Part shown: positions 16,867 through 26,372 of the stretch, piece after piece
How positions within the stretch are numbered: position 1 is the stretch's first letter
Layout of the letters: each line of letters opens with the position of its first letter
From: Luteimonas mephitis DSM 12574
GTDB lineage: Bacteria > Pseudomonadota > Gammaproteobacteria > Xanthomonadales > Xanthomonadaceae
Assembly (NCBI RefSeq): GCF_000422305.1
Contig: NZ_KE383816.1
Location: forward strand, 546,566 to 610,565
Direction of reading: 5' to 3'
Length of the DNA stretch: 64,000 nt
Position numbers and translations under genes: made by a program
The notes under the pieces: generated by a model
Told to the model about the DNA's origin: nothing
Seen by the model: only the letters and a program-made list of their open reading frames with translations
The model's database searches: none

Positions 16867-18363
16867 ATGCCGCTGCTGTCCTGGCACAACCGCGACGAGG
16901 ACCTGACCCGCGCGGCTCGCACGCCATACCGGCTACTGGAGCCAGTGGCCAGCCTGTCGTATGGGGAAGTTGATTCGCCGAACATGCTGATCGAGGGAGA
17001 CAACCTCGATGCGCTCAAGGCGCTGCTGCCCTACTACGCGGGGCAGGTGAAATGCATCTTCATCGATCCGCCCTACAACACGCGCAGCGCGTTCGAGCAC
17101 TACGACGACAACCTCGAGCATTCGCAGTGGCTGTCGGTTATGTACCCGCGGCTGGAATTGCTGCGTGAACTCTTGTCACAGGACGGGTCGATCTGGATCA
17201 CGCTGGACGACAACGAAGCCCACTACCTCAAGGTCATCTGCGACGAGACTTTTGGACGAAGAAACTTCATTGGCAACATCGTCTGGAATCATAGAAAGAG
17301 CGTGCAGAACGACGTTGTCATCAGTCTTTCCCACAACCACGTTATCGCGTATGCAAAGGACGGCAAGAACGTTGCGCTGAATCGACTTTCCGTCGATGAA
17401 AGTAGGTATGAAAATCCTGACAAGGATCCCCGAGGACCATGGTCCGCAACGCCTTTTGATGCACCGAATGTGAGGCCAAACCTTACTTACGCAATTCGAA
17501 ACCCGAACACGGATGAAGAGTATTGGCCCCCGAAAGGCCGATGCTGGCGTACTACCGAAGCGGAATACCTTCGCCTCTTGAAAAGCGATGAGATTGTTTT
17601 CGGGAAAACCGGAAGGTCAAAGCCGCAGCAGAAACGATTCCTCGGAGATGCCGCCAAGAAAGGTAGCACTGTAAAGACATGGTGGGACGACGTTGGTACC
17701 GCCACCGAAGCCACGAAGGAACTGCAGAAACTTGATGTTGATTTCGATACACCTAAACCAGAACGCCTCCTCGAACGCATCCATTTGATCGCCACCAACC
17801 CCGGCGATCTCGTCCTCGACAGTTTCCTCGGCTCCGGCACAACCGCGGCCGTCGCCCACAAGATGGGGCGCCGCTGGATCGGCATCGAAATGGGCGAACA
17901 CGCCCGGAGCCATTGCCAGCCACGCCTCAAGAAGGTTGTGGACGGAGAACAGGGCGGCATTTCCGAAACAGTCAAGTGGAAAGGCGGCGGCGGTTTCCGC
18001 TTCTACAAGCTCGGCGTCCCGGTGTTCGACGAGAACGGCCATATCCGTGCCGGTATCAAGTTCGAACATCTGGCCGCACACGTCTGGTTCGCCGAAACCG
18101 GCACCGCGCGTTCGACTCGTGCGAAGAAGCAGGCCTTCCTCGGCGAACACGGCGGCACCGGCTACTACCTGCTGTTCAACGGCATCCTTGGCGACGAACG
18201 CAAGACCGGCGGCAACGTGCTTACCCGCCGCGTGCTGCGATCGCTGCCGAAGTTCGACGGCCCGAAGGTGATCTACGGCGAAGCCTGCGACCTTCCCGGA
18301 GAACAGCTGCGCGAACTCGACATCGCCTTCCGGCAAACCCCGTACGACATCAAGGCGCGCTGA
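16867..18363 (+). CDS. mod: Type III restriction-modification system methyltransferase (Mod)
   Basis: DNA adenine methyltransferase and specificity subunit, 498 residues, of the beta class: catalytic motif IV DPPYN at residues 67-71 precedes the SAM motif I DSFLGSGTT near 318-326. The region between them should hold the target-recognition domain, and there GC falls to about 50% (119 of 240 bases by hand count, 17281-17520), against about 70% near the SAM motif. The ATG at 16867 directly follows a TAG. The mod stop is two bases from the res start. Mod alone methylates; with Res it restricts. Confidence 0.94.
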   Translation: MPLLSWHNRDEDLTRAARTPYRLLEPVASLSYGEVDSPNMLIEGDNLDALKALLPYYAGQVKCIFIDPPYNTRSAFEHYDDNLEHSQWLSVMYPRLELLRELLSQDGSIWITLDDNEAHYLKVICDETFGRRNFIGNIVWNHRKSVQNDVVISLSHNHVIAYAKDGKNVALNRLSVDESRYENPDKDPRGPWSATPFDAPNVRPNLTYAIRNPNTDEEYWPPKGRCWRTTEAEYLRLLKSDEIVFGKTGRSKPQQKRFLGDAAKKGSTVKTWWDDVGTATEATKELQKLDVDFDTPKPERLLERIHLIATNPGDLVLDSFLGSGTTAAVAHKMGRRWIGIEMGEHARSHCQPRLKKVVDGEQGGISETVKWKGGGGFRFYKLGVPVFDENGHIRAGIKFEHLAAHVWFAETGTARSTRAKKQAFLGEHGGTGYYLLFNGILGDERKTGGNVLTRRVLRSLPKFDGPKVIYGEACDLPGEQLRELDIAFRQTPYDIKAR

Positions 18364-18365
18364 CC

Positions 18366-20987
18366 ATGGCCCTCGCGCTCAAGCTCTACCAGCAACGCGC
18401 GCTCGACAGCCTGGAGCGATTCTTCGAGGCCGCGCGGCTCGGCGACACGGCCAGCGCATTCGCGGCCTGCGTCGACAAGGGGCTTGTCGAGCAGTACAAG
18501 CCCATGCCCGGCCTGCCCGCAGTGCCCTACGCCTGCCTGCGCATCCCCACCGGCGGCGGCAAGACGGTGATGGGCGCGCACATCATCCAGTCGGCTGGCC
18601 GCGCATTGCTCGAACGCGAGTTTCCGCTGGTGATGTGGATGGTGCCTACCACCCAGATCAAGTCACAAACGCTGGAGGCCTTCCGCGATCCACGGCATCC
18701 CTACCGGCAGGAACTCGACAACGCCTTCGACGGACAAGTGACAGTGTTCGACGTGGCCGACTTCGCCCAGATCCGGCCCGCCGACGTGGGCACCAGGGTG
18801 TGTGTCGTCATCTCCACCGTGGCCGCACTGCGGGTGACCGACAAGGAAGGCCGAAAAGTCTACGAACACCACGAGGACCTGGAGCCACATTTCGCCGGTA
18901 GCACGCGCGGCCTCGCCTACCTGGACAAGGGCGAAGACGACAACGCGCTGGCCTCGTTCGCCAACCTGCTCAAGCTGCATGGCCCACTGGTGATCATGGA
19001 CGAGGCGCACAACGCCACCACGCCGCTGTCCTACACGGTTTACGAACGGCTCGGGCCGCGCGCCGTGGTTGAACTGACCGCAACGCCGGATACCGCCAGT
19101 TCCAACGTGCTGGTCAGCGTTTCGGCCTTCGAGCTGAAGGCCGAGAACATGATCAAGTTCCCAGTGGTGCTGAAGGAACACGACGGCGATTGGCAGGTTG
19201 CGGTGAGCAGCGCCGTGGCACGGCGAAAATCGCTGGCACGGACGGCGTTGGGCGAACCGGACTACATCCGGCCAATCCTGCTGGTGCAAGCCGAGAACGC
19301 GCGTGGCGTGGCCACCGTCGAGGAGGTCAAGCGCCACCTGATCCAAGCCGACGGCGTGGACGACAGGACCATCGCGATCGCGACCGGTGACCAGCGCGAG
19401 ATCGACGGCGTCGACCTGTTCGCGAAGGATTGCCCCATCGAAATCATCATCACCAAGCAGGCGCTGAAAGAGGGCTGGGACTGCTCGTTCGCCTATGTCT
19501 TCTGTTCGGTGGCGCAGGTCAAAAGCGACAAGGACATCCAGCAGCTCCTTGGCCGCGTGCTGCGCATGCCCTATGCCACCCGCCGCCGGCAGGAAGCCAT
19601 GAACAAGGCCTATGCCCACGTCGTCACCGACGACTTTGGCCGCGCCGCTGGAGAACTGACGCAGTCGCTGGTGAACATCGGCTTCAACCCGATGGAGGCG
19701 GCGGCAGCCATCCGCGACGACGACGCCATCGCACCGAAACTGCCACTCAAAGGCGGCGAACTGGCAGCCTGCACGCCACCAACGACGCGCATCGAAGTCA
19801 ACAAGGCACCGAAGCTGGACGACGTACCGGAGCGCGACCTGCAACGGGTCAGGTTCGTCGCGAACGAAGGTGGCAAGGGCGGCACTGTCGAGATCACCGA
19901 CGAGATCGACGCGACCACCGTCGACGCCATCGTCCTCACCGCGCCGCCAGGCAAGCGTGACGAACTCGCTGCACAAATCGAGCGCCACCAGCTGGCTTCC
20001 CTTGCCGCCAAGGCGCCAAGCGAGCGCGGTGCCGTCTTCGCCGTGCCGCGCCTGTGCATGGTCGAACAGGGAGAACTGGAACTGGTCGACCGGGGCGTGG
20101 TCCCGGCCACTTTCGCGTGGGACTTGCTTGCCAGCCCGCCCGACCTGTCGACCTTCCGCTTCGACGACCAAAGCATGACCTTCGAGGTGGATCTTGAAGG
20201 CCGGAAGGTGAACTACCACCAGGTCAAGGACGACGTTGCCACGTACCTGCCCGGCTTTGCGCAAGATCGCAGCGAAACCGACCTGATCGGCTGGCTCGAC
20301 CATGAGGTGCGGGAACCGTTTGTCAAACAGCCGGTCCTGCGGGAGTGGCTGCGACGGGCGGTCCGCGGGTTGCTGGACGAACGCGGGTTCTCGCTGGCTC
20401 AATTGCTCAAGGGACAATTCATCCTGCGCCGCAAGCTGACCGAGCAACTGCAGCTGGCGAAGGAACTGGCCTATCGGGACGGGTTCCAGCAGGCCCTATT
20501 CCAGGACGGCTTGGAGATCGTGGCCAGTGATGGTCCCGACCACGCGTTCACCTATCCGGCGGACATGACGCGGTACCCGGCGCACTCGTACTATCAGGGC
20601 ACCTACCGCTTCAAGAAGCACTACTACCCGATGCCCGCGGACTTGAAGAGCATCGGCGAGGAGTTCGAGTGCGCCCGGGCCATCGACCTGCTGGACGAAG
20701 TCGAGTTCTGGGTACGCAACCTCGTCCATCCGACACAGTTCTGGATGCCGACCTCCCGCCAGCGCACTTACCCGGACTTCGTGCTGAAGCTGAAGGATGG
20801 CCGCCTGTTCGTCGTCGAGTACAAGGGGGGCGACCGCTTCACCAGCGACGAGGAAAAGGAAAAGCGCCTCGTCGGCGAGCTGTGGGCCAATCGCAGCAAC
20901 GGCAAGGGGCTCTACTTCATGGCGCAGAAATCGGACGGCCGCGGGCACAACGTGCGCGAACAGTTGCTGGCGGTAATCGCCGGCTAA
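18366..20987 (+). CDS. res: Type III restriction-modification system helicase-nuclease (Res)
   Basis: ATP-dependent restriction subunit, 873 residues. Walker A PTGGGKT lies at 61-67, the DEAH box at about 212-215, a further helicase motif at ELTATPDT, and motif VI-like QQLLGRVLRMPY. The C-terminal PD-(D/E)xK nuclease is intact: PD at about 803-804 and EYK at about 818-820. All catalytic parts are therefore present and the gene looks functional. It cuts DNA with unmethylated sites after translocation or diffusion, using the sequence specificity of Mod. It starts two bases after mod and is certainly co-transcribed. Confidence 0.95.
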   Translation: MALALKLYQQRALDSLERFFEAARLGDTASAFAACVDKGLVEQYKPMPGLPAVPYACLRIPTGGGKTVMGAHIIQSAGRALLEREFPLVMWMVPTTQIKSQTLEAFRDPRHPYRQELDNAFDGQVTVFDVADFAQIRPADVGTRVCVVISTVAALRVTDKEGRKVYEHHEDLEPHFAGSTRGLAYLDKGEDDNALASFANLLKLHGPLVIMDEAHNATTPLSYTVYERLGPRAVVELTATPDTASSNVLVSVSAFELKAENMIKFPVVLKEHDGDWQVAVSSAVARRKSLARTALGEPDYIRPILLVQAENARGVATVEEVKRHLIQADGVDDRTIAIATGDQREIDGVDLFAKDCPIEIIITKQALKEGWDCSFAYVFCSVAQVKSDKDIQQLLGRVLRMPYATRRRQEAMNKAYAHVVTDDFGRAAGELTQSLVNIGFNPMEAAAAIRDDDAIAPKLPLKGGELAACTPPTTRIEVNKAPKLDDVPERDLQRVRFVANEGGKGGTVEITDEIDATTVDAIVLTAPPGKRDELAAQIERHQLASLAAKAPSERGAVFAVPRLCMVEQGELELVDRGVVPATFAWDLLASPPDLSTFRFDDQSMTFEVDLEGRKVNYHQVKDDVATYLPGFAQDRSETDLIGWLDHEVREPFVKQPVLREWLRRAVRGLLDERGFSLAQLLKGQFILRRKLTEQLQLAKELAYRDGFQQALFQDGLEIVASDGPDHAFTYPADMTRYPAHSYYQGTYRFKKHYYPMPADLKSIGEEFECARAIDLLDEVEFWVRNLVHPTQFWMPTSRQRTYPDFVLKLKDGRLFVVEYKGGDRFTSDEEKEKRLVGELWANRSNGKGLYFMAQKSDGRGHNVREQLLAVIAG

Positions 20988-21335
20988 TGATGATGCGTCA
21001 CCCTGCAGTCCACTCTTCGCCCTGCATGATCCGCTTCATGGACTGATGGAACATCGGCACGGCGACTGCAGTATCGCCGGGCTGGGGCGCTACACCATGC
21101 GCTTGGCGACGAGGTGATTCCTGGTCGTTCCGAAGGTCATCGCCTTGCGACCCAGCAACGCAGCAATGTCGATCACGAGCCGATCCGTCACGCCTTCCCG
21201 ACCCTGCCGCCATGGACACCGCATGCCAGTGCCGCGGATCATTTCGCCAGCCGCAAGGCCTTGCCTCCGCAGCGAAGCCCGGCAGCTCCCGGCCCCCGGC
21301 GACGACGCCGGCCAGCGCCAGCGCGCTGATCGCGC
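20988..21335. other. Intergenic region after the R-M cassette, possibly decayed coding sequence
   Basis: No convincing gene. On the minus strand a stretch reading LVIDIAALLGRKAMTFG then TTRNHLVAKRMV and a stop (about 21180-21090) looks protein-like but has no usable start; I could not assign it. The rest is GC-rich with no clear repeat or terminator. Confidence 0.4.
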
Positions 21336-21770
21336 TCAGCGCGCCTTGATGGTGAACGCGCCGAAGGCCACGCCCAGGTCCCAGCCTTCGCCGGTGCCCG
21401 CCAGGGCCAGCGAGACGTCGCCCTTGGTCATCGCCTGCGCCTTGCTCGACTTGACCGCACCCGCGTGGGCTTCGGCGGCGACATAGGTACCGAGCAGCTC
21501 GTGGATGTCACGGACCGGGGAGAAGTCGCCGCGGCCGCCGCGGATCTCCGACTTGCCCACGGTCAGGCCGCCGCCCTTGGCGCTGATGCTCACCGCCATC
21601 GACTGGCCGTTGCTGCAGCGCACATGGCCGGTGCCCGAAGCGGTCTTGTAGAGCACCGACCAGCCCGACATGTCGAAGCTGAGCCGGCAGGACACGTCGC
21701 CGGCGGACGCGGGCGCCGCGGCCAGGCACAGTGCCATCACGGCGGCGGCAGTCAGGAAAATCCTGGACAT
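21336..21770 (-). CDS. Small secreted protein of unknown function
   Basis: A 144-residue product with a clean Sec signal peptide (MSRIFLTAAAVMALCLAAAPASA, cleavage after ASA). The mature part has two cysteines (VSCRL, VRCSNG), glycine-rich strands (SAKGGGLTVGKSEIRGGRG) and the ending AFGAFTIKAR. It looks like a small beta-rich periplasmic protein. I do not recognise the family. It follows the alcohol dehydrogenase by 14 bases and may be co-transcribed with it. Confidence 0.8.
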   Translation of the reverse strand: MSRIFLTAAAVMALCLAAAPASAGDVSCRLSFDMSGWSVLYKTASGTGHVRCSNGQSMAVSISAKGGGLTVGKSEIRGGRGDFSPVRDIHELLGTYVAAEAHAGAVKSSKAQAMTKGDVSLALAGTGEGWDLGVAFGAFTIKAR

Positions 21771-21784
21771 CGTGAATCCTCCTC

Positions 21785-22837
21785 TCAAGCGGCCAGCGAC
21801 GCGGTGTCGATCACGAACCGGTACTTCACGTCGCTGCGCGCCATCCGGTCGTAGGCGGTGTCGATCTCCTGCGCCGGGATCATCTCGATGTCGGCCACGA
21901 TGCGCTTTTCGGCGCAGAAGTCCAGCATCTCCTGGGTCTCGGCGATGCCGCCGATCAGCGAGCCGGCGATGGCGCGGCGCTTGAAGATCAGGTTGCCGAT
22001 GTTCGGCGACGGATGCGGGTGTTCGGGCACGCCGACCAGCACCAGGGTGCCGTCGCGCTTGAGCAGCGCGGTGTAGTCGTCCAGCGAGTGGCTGGCGGCC
22101 ACGGTGTTGAGGATGAAGTCGAAGCTCCCGGCGTGCGCCTTCATCTCGTCCCGGTTGCGCGACACCACCACTTCGTCCGCGCCCAGGTCGAGCGCGTCCT
22201 GGCGCTTGCTCTCCGAGGTGGTGAACGCGACGACGTGCGCGCCCATCGCGTGCGCGATCTTCACGCCCATGTGGCCGAGCCCGCCGATGCCGACGATGCC
22301 GACCTTCTGCCCCGGACCCACGTTCCAGTGGCGCAGCGGCGAATAGGTGGTGATGCCGGCGCACAACAGCGGCGCGACCGCGGCCAGCTGCTCCTGCGGG
22401 TGGCGGATCTTCAGCACGAACTTGTCGTCGACCACGATGCGCTGCGAATAGCCGCCGAGGGTGTGACCCGGCGCGTCCTTCGTCGGGCCGTTGTAGGTGC
22501 CGGTGAAACCGTTCTCGCAGTATTGCTCCAGCCCTTCCGCGCAGGACGCACAGTGCTGGCAGCTGCCGACCAGGCAGCCGACGCCGACGGTATCGCCGAC
22601 CTTGAATGCGGTGACGTCGCCGCCCACCGCGCTGACGTGGCCGACGATCTCGTGTCCGGGCACGCAGGGATACAGCGTGCCGCCCCATTCGGAGCGAACA
22701 GTGTGCAGGTCGGAGTGGCAGACGCCGCAGTAGGCGATGTCGATCTGCACGTCGTGCGGGCCGGGCGCGCGGCGCTCGATGTCGATCCCCTCGAGCGGCT
22801 TGTCGGCGGCGTAGGCACCGTAGGCTTTGGTGGTCAT
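21785..22837 (-). CDS. Zinc-dependent NAD(P) alcohol dehydrogenase (YahK/cinnamyl alcohol type)
   Basis: Medium-chain dehydrogenase of 350 residues. Catalytic zinc ligands are visible in CGVCHSDLH and GHE, the structural zinc in CQHCASCAEGLEQYC, and the cofactor motif is GIGGLGHMG. The match to the YahK/AdhC group suggests an NADPH-dependent aldehyde reductase acting on aromatic or medium-chain aldehydes. The start at 22837 is chosen for MTTKAYGAYA and the GGAGG upstream; an in-frame ATG at 22879 would add a poor leader. Confidence 0.92.
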   Translation of the reverse strand: MTTKAYGAYAADKPLEGIDIERRAPGPHDVQIDIAYCGVCHSDLHTVRSEWGGTLYPCVPGHEIVGHVSAVGGDVTAFKVGDTVGVGCLVGSCQHCASCAEGLEQYCENGFTGTYNGPTKDAPGHTLGGYSQRIVVDDKFVLKIRHPQEQLAAVAPLLCAGITTYSPLRHWNVGPGQKVGIVGIGGLGHMGVKIAHAMGAHVVAFTTSESKRQDALDLGADEVVVSRNRDEMKAHAGSFDFILNTVAASHSLDDYTALLKRDGTLVLVGVPEHPHPSPNIGNLIFKRRAIAGSLIGGIAETQEMLDFCAEKRIVADIEMIPAQEIDTAYDRMARSDVKYRFVIDTASLAA

Positions 22838-23103
22838 GGGATGTCTTCCTCCGGGGAGTGTGGGGGTGGGAAGCGTCAATCACTTGTGCGCGCCCCGGTG
22901 CAGCGGGTCGCGGCGGCTTTTGATCCGGATGCCGGCCAAGGCCGCCGGCTGCGCCTGGTCGGTGGCTCCGGACATCCGGCCGGCGGCACCCGGATTCTCC
23001 TCCTGTGGCGCGGCGTTGTCGTCCCCGGGATCGCGGCGTCGGCCACGCGGCCTGCGGGCAGGCGCGAACACGGGAGCCTTGCCGCGGCCGCCATGTGGCA
23101 GTT
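22838..23103. other. Intergenic region upstream of the alcohol dehydrogenase
   Basis: No firm gene. It should carry the dehydrogenase promoter. On the minus strand a Pro/Gly/Arg-rich frame (including GAAGRMSGATDQAQPAALAG, about 23090-22880) is open but has no convincing start or family, so it is left uncalled. The region leads into the nested repeat at 23104. Confidence 0.4.
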
Positions 23104-23244
23104 GTAGGAGCGGCTTCAGCCGCGAGCCTCTGATGCTGCCACTGTAGGAGCGACGGGAGTCGCGATGCTTTACCGGGAATGCTTCGCGACTTCCATCGCT
23201 CCTACGAAAGCCAATCAACGGCTCGCGGCTGAAGCCGCTCCTGC
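23104..23244. repeat. Nested REP-like inverted repeats, family B
   Basis: The outer arms GTAGGAGCGGCTTCAGCCGC and complement (23104 and 23244 ends) enclose an inner, separate inverted pair, GTAGGAGCGACGGGAGTCGC and GCGACTTCCATCGCTCCTAC (23144-23215). It lies just past the hslU stop codon. The outer end runs into a perfect 14-base palindrome GCTCCTGCAGGAGC (23237-23250). Confidence 0.9.
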
Positions 23245-23259
23245 AGGAGCTGCGGGACG

Positions 23260-24642
23260 TCAGAGGATGTAGCGGCTCAGGTCGGGGTCCTGCACCAGTT
23301 CGCCCAGGTGCTGGTCGACGTAGGCACGGTCGATCACGACGGTGTCGCTGCGGTCGGGCGCCTCGAAGCTGAGGGAATCGAGCAGGCGTTCGAGCACGGT
23401 GTGCAGGCGGCGCGCGCCGATGTTCTCCTGGCGCTCGTTGACCTGGGCGGCGATCTCGGCGAGACGCTCCACGGCGTCGGGCGCGAACGTCAGCGCCACG
23501 CCTTCGGTCTTCAGCAGCTCGACATACTGGCGGGTCAGCGACGCCTTGGGCTCGGTGAGGATGCGGACGAAATCGTCCTTGCTCAGCGCGGACAATTCGA
23601 CGCGGATCGGGAAGCGGCCCTGCATCTCCGGGATCAGGTCGCTGGGCTTGGCCAGGTGGAACGCGCCCGACGCGATGAACAGGATGTGGTCGGTCTTGAC
23701 CGAGCCGTACTTGGTGCTGACGGTGGAGCCTTCGACCAGCGGCAGCAGGTCGCGCTGCACGCCTTCACGGCTGACGTCGGCGCCCATGCCCTCGCTGCGC
23801 TTGGCAACCTTGTCGATCTCGTCGATGAACACGATGCCGTGCTGCTCGCAGGCCTCGATCGCGGCTTCGCGCACCTCGTCCTCGTTGACCAGCTTGGCCG
23901 CCTCTTCCTCGATCAGCTGCGGGCGCGCGGCGCGGATCGACAGCGTGCGCTTGTGGGTCTTGCCACCGCCGAGGCTGGAGAACATCTGCCGCAGCTGCTG
24001 GCCCATCTCCTCCATGCCGGGCGGGGTCATGATGTCGACGCCGACGTTTGCGGACAGTTCGAGTTCGATCTCGCGCTCGTCCAGGTCGCCTGCGCGCAGC
24101 TGCCTGCGCAGCTTGGTCCGGGTCTCGTTGTCGTTGCCCTTCGCCGAAGGTTCCGCACCGATGTCCACCGTGGTGCTGGCGCCGAAACCGAAGCCGCTGG
24201 CCGGCACCTGCCGCCGCGGCAGCAGGGCGTCGAGGATGCGATCCTCGGCGCGCTCCTCGGCCTGGGTGCGCACGCGGGTCTTGGCCTGCTCGCGATAGAG
24301 CTTGACCGCGGTGTCGGCGAGGTCGCGGATGATCTGCTCGACGTCCTTGCCGACGTAGCCGACCTCGGTGAAGCGCGTGGCTTCCACCTTCACGAACGGC
24401 GCGTTGGCGAGCGTGGCCAGGCGGCGCGCGATCTCGGTCTTGCCCACGCCGGTGGGGCCGATCATCAGGATGTTTTTCGGCATCACCTCGTTGCGCAGCT
24501 CGTCGTCCAGCTGGGCGCGGCGCCAGCGGTTGCGCAGCGCGATGGCGACCGCTCGCTTGGCCTGCTGCTGGCCGACGATGTGGCGGTCGAGCTCCTGCAC
24601 GATCTCGCGCGGGGTCATGGTTGAAGAGCTGGAATTAGGCAT
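23260..24642 (-). CDS. hslU: ATP-dependent protease ATPase subunit HslU
   Basis: AAA+ unfoldase that feeds substrates to the HslV peptidase in the cytoplasm. About 460 residues: Walker [10 protein letters not shown], Walker B FIDEIDKV, the I-domain between them, sensor regions, and the typical C-terminus ..DPDLSRYIL, whose last residues dock into HslV. Start is either 24642 (MPNSSSSTM) or 24618 ([11 protein letters not shown]); neither has a good ribosome-binding site because the GGGATT-type repeat lies just upstream. It is downstream of hslV. Confidence 0.96.
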   Translation of the reverse strand: MPNSSSSTMTPREIVQELDRHIVGQQQAKRAVAIALRNRWRRAQLDDELRNEVMPKNILMIGPTGVGKTEIARRLATLANAPFVKVEATRFTEVGYVGKDVEQIIRDLADTAVKLYREQAKTRVRTQAEERAEDRILDALLPRRQVPASGFGFGASTTVDIGAEPSAKGNDNETRTKLRRQLRAGDLDEREIELELSANVGVDIMTPPGMEEMGQQLRQMFSSLGGGKTHKRTLSIRAARPQLIEEEAAKLVNEDEVREAAIEACEQHGIVFIDEIDKVAKRSEGMGADVSREGVQRDLLPLVEGSTVSTKYGSVKTDHILFIASGAFHLAKPSDLIPEMQGRFPIRVELSALSKDDFVRILTEPKASLTRQYVELLKTEGVALTFAPDAVERLAEIAAQVNERQENIGARRLHTVLERLLDSLSFEAPDRSDTVVIDRAYVDQHLGELVQDPDLSRYIL

Positions 24643-24741
24643 TGGGGATTCGGGATTCGGAAAGGCGAGGGTTGTCATACGAGCGTCGGATCCGGCGGGG
24701 GAATCGGCTTTCGAATCCCGAATCCCCAATCCCGAATCCCC
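24641..24741. repeat. GGGATT-type inverted repeat pair between hslV and hslU
   Basis: One arm (24641-24662) reads ATTGGGGATTCGGGATTCGG; the other (24713-24741) is the complementary CGAATCCCGAATCCCCAATC type. About 50 bases lie between. It is the same family as the pair in the mreB-mreC gap. It could fold into a hairpin in the hslVU message. Confidence 0.85.
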
Positions 24742-24745
24742 GCTG

Positions 24746-25297
24746 TCAGAGTTCTTCGACCACGATGTTGCGATTGGTGTAGATGCAGATATCGCCGGCG
24801 ATGTTGAGCGCCTCGGTGGCGACGGCTTTCGCGTCGAGCTGGGTGTGCGCGAGCAGCGCGCGCGCCGCCGACAGCGCGAACGGGCCGCCGGACCCGATCG
24901 CGACCAGGCCGTCCTCCGGCTCGATCACGTCGCCGGTGCCGCTGATGATCAGCGACGTCTGCTTGTCGGCCACCGCGAGCAGCGCTTCGAGCTTCCCGAA
25001 GCGGCGTTCGGTGCGCCAGTCCTTGGCCAGTTCCACCGCGGCGCGGGTGAGCTGGCCGTGCTTTTCCAGCTTCGACTCAAACAGCTCGAACAGGGTGAAC
25101 GCGTCGGCGGCCGCGCCGGCGAATCCGGCCAGCACTTGGCCGTCCTTGCCCAGGCGGCGCACCTTGCGCGCGTTGGCCTTCATCACCGTGTTGCCGAGCG
25201 TCACCTGGCCGTCACCGGCAACGACGACGTGGCCGTTGCGGCGCACCGACACGATGGTGGTGGCGTGGAAGACATTGGGGTTCTGGCTGGGGTCCAT
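24746..25297 (-). CDS. hslV: ATP-dependent protease peptidase subunit HslV
   Basis: Threonine peptidase forming the proteolytic core of HslVU. The 183 residues carry a 12-residue leader ([12 protein letters not shown]) before the catalytic threonine pair TTIVSVRR; the leader is probably removed. Other family features are [16 protein letters not shown] and the glycine-rich [14 protein letters not shown]. It is the first gene of the hslVU pair. Confidence 0.96.
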   Translation of the reverse strand: MDPSQNPNVFHATTIVSVRRNGHVVVAGDGQVTLGNTVMKANARKVRRLGKDGQVLAGFAGAAADAFTLFELFESKLEKHGQLTRAAVELAKDWRTERRFGKLEALLAVADKQTSLIISGTGDVIEPEDGLVAIGSGGPFALSAARALLAHTQLDAKAVATEALNIAGDICIYTNRNIVVEEL

Positions 25298-25365
25298 GCG
25301 GCCTCCGGGGTCGAGTCTTCTGGATGGGGGCCGGTGGCCGGGGACGCAAGCCCCGCAAGCGCCCC

Positions 25366-25446
25366 GTAGGAGCGGCCCGTGGCCGCGAGCTTTTTCCCGG
25401 CAACCGAGCGCAAGATCAAAAGCTCGCGGCCATGGGCCGCTCCTAC
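25366..25446. repeat. REP-like inverted repeat, family B (GTAGGAGCGGCCCGTGGCCG)
   Basis: The arms GTAGGAGCGGCCCGTGGCCG and AAGCTCGCGGCCATGGGCCG..CTCCTAC face each other around a loop of about 25 bases. It lies between the xerC stop and the hslV start, six bases past the xerC stop. Confidence 0.9.
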
Positions 25447-25451
25447 GGGGT

Positions 25452-26336
25452 TCAGTCGCCTTTCTTGCGCTTGGCGCGCGGGTGCGCGGCGTCGTAGACC
25501 CTGGCCAGGTGCTGGAAATCCAGGTGGGTGTAGATCTGGGTGGTGGCGATGTCGGCGTGGCCGAGCAGTTCCTGCACGCCGCGCAAATCGCCGGAGGACT
25601 CGAGCACGTGGCTGGCGAAGCTGTGCCGCAGCATGTGCGGGTGCACGTGCTTGAACATGCCCTGGCGCTGGGCGAGCTGGCGGATGCGGATCTGCACCGC
25701 GCGCGGCGAGATAGGCGCGCCGCCGCGGCCGGGGAACACCGGGGCGTCGCTGGCGGCCTTCGTTTCGTCGCGCCAGGCGTCGAGCGCCGCGCGGGCGTGC
25801 GAACCGACCGGCACGCTGCGCTGCTTGCTGCCCTTGCCGAGCACGGTCACCAGCCCGTTGCCCAGGTCCAGGTCGCGCCAGCGCAACGCACACAGCTCCG
25901 ACAATCGCAGGCCGGAGGAATAGAACAGTTCCAGCAGCGCGCGGTCGCGCAGGCCGAGCTTCACGTCGGTCGGCACTTCGACCAGGCGCGTGGCCTCGTC
26001 GGCGTCGAGCACCTGCGGCAGCTTGCGCGGCGCCTTGGGCGCACGGATCGCGGCGGCGGGGTTGAGCGCGACATGGCCGTTCTTCAGCAGCCACTGGAAC
26101 CAGCTGCGGCAGGCCGAGAGGCGGCGCTGCAGGCTCTTGGGCGACAGCCCGCGCCGGTGCTCGGCGGCGACGAAGGCACGCAGCTGCTCGGCCTGCAGGG
26201 TTCCGGGATCGGCGATGCCCTGCCCCTGCGCCCAGTCCGACAGCGCGGCAAGGTCGCGCCGGTAGGCATCGAGCGTGTGCGCCGACATGCGGCGCTCGAC
26301 TTCGAGGTGGGCGAGGAAGTCGGCCGGGCTTGCCAT
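25452..26336 (-). CDS. xerC: Tyrosine recombinase XerC
   Basis: Site-specific recombinase that, with XerD, resolves chromosome dimers at dif. The 294 residues have an N-terminal SAM-like core-binding domain and the C-terminal catalytic domain. Catalytic residues are visible: R in [13 protein letters not shown] in LGKGSKQR, HxLRH in [10 protein letters not shown], the later H in [14 protein letters not shown], with Y as nucleophile. It follows DUF484 by 36 bases, the usual dapF-DUF484-xerC order. Confidence 0.95.
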   Translation of the reverse strand: MASPADFLAHLEVERRMSAHTLDAYRRDLAALSDWAQGQGIADPGTLQAEQLRAFVAAEHRRGLSPKSLQRRLSACRSWFQWLLKNGHVALNPAAAIRAPKAPRKLPQVLDADEATRLVEVPTDVKLGLRDRALLELFYSSGLRLSELCALRWRDLDLGNGLVTVLGKGSKQRSVPVGSHARAALDAWRDETKAASDAPVFPGRGGAPISPRAVQIRIRQLAQRQGMFKHVHPHMLRHSFASHVLESSGDLRGVQELLGHADIATTQIYTHLDFQHLARVYDAAHPRAKRKKGD

Positions 26337-26372
26337 GGCTACGTGGAGCGATGCATGGCGCAGGACGATCCG

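Noticed and set aside
16322..20987. Prophage or integrative element carrying the R-M cassette
   Set aside because: No integrase, structural phage gene, attachment repeat or tRNA target is visible near it; only the single HTH gene resembles a phage repressor.
22876..23094. A 72-codon open frame and an overlapping Pro/Gly-rich frame upstream of the dehydrogenase
   Set aside because: No start with a ribosome-binding site, no family, and composition like non-coding GC-rich DNA. Left as uncertain intergenic sequence.
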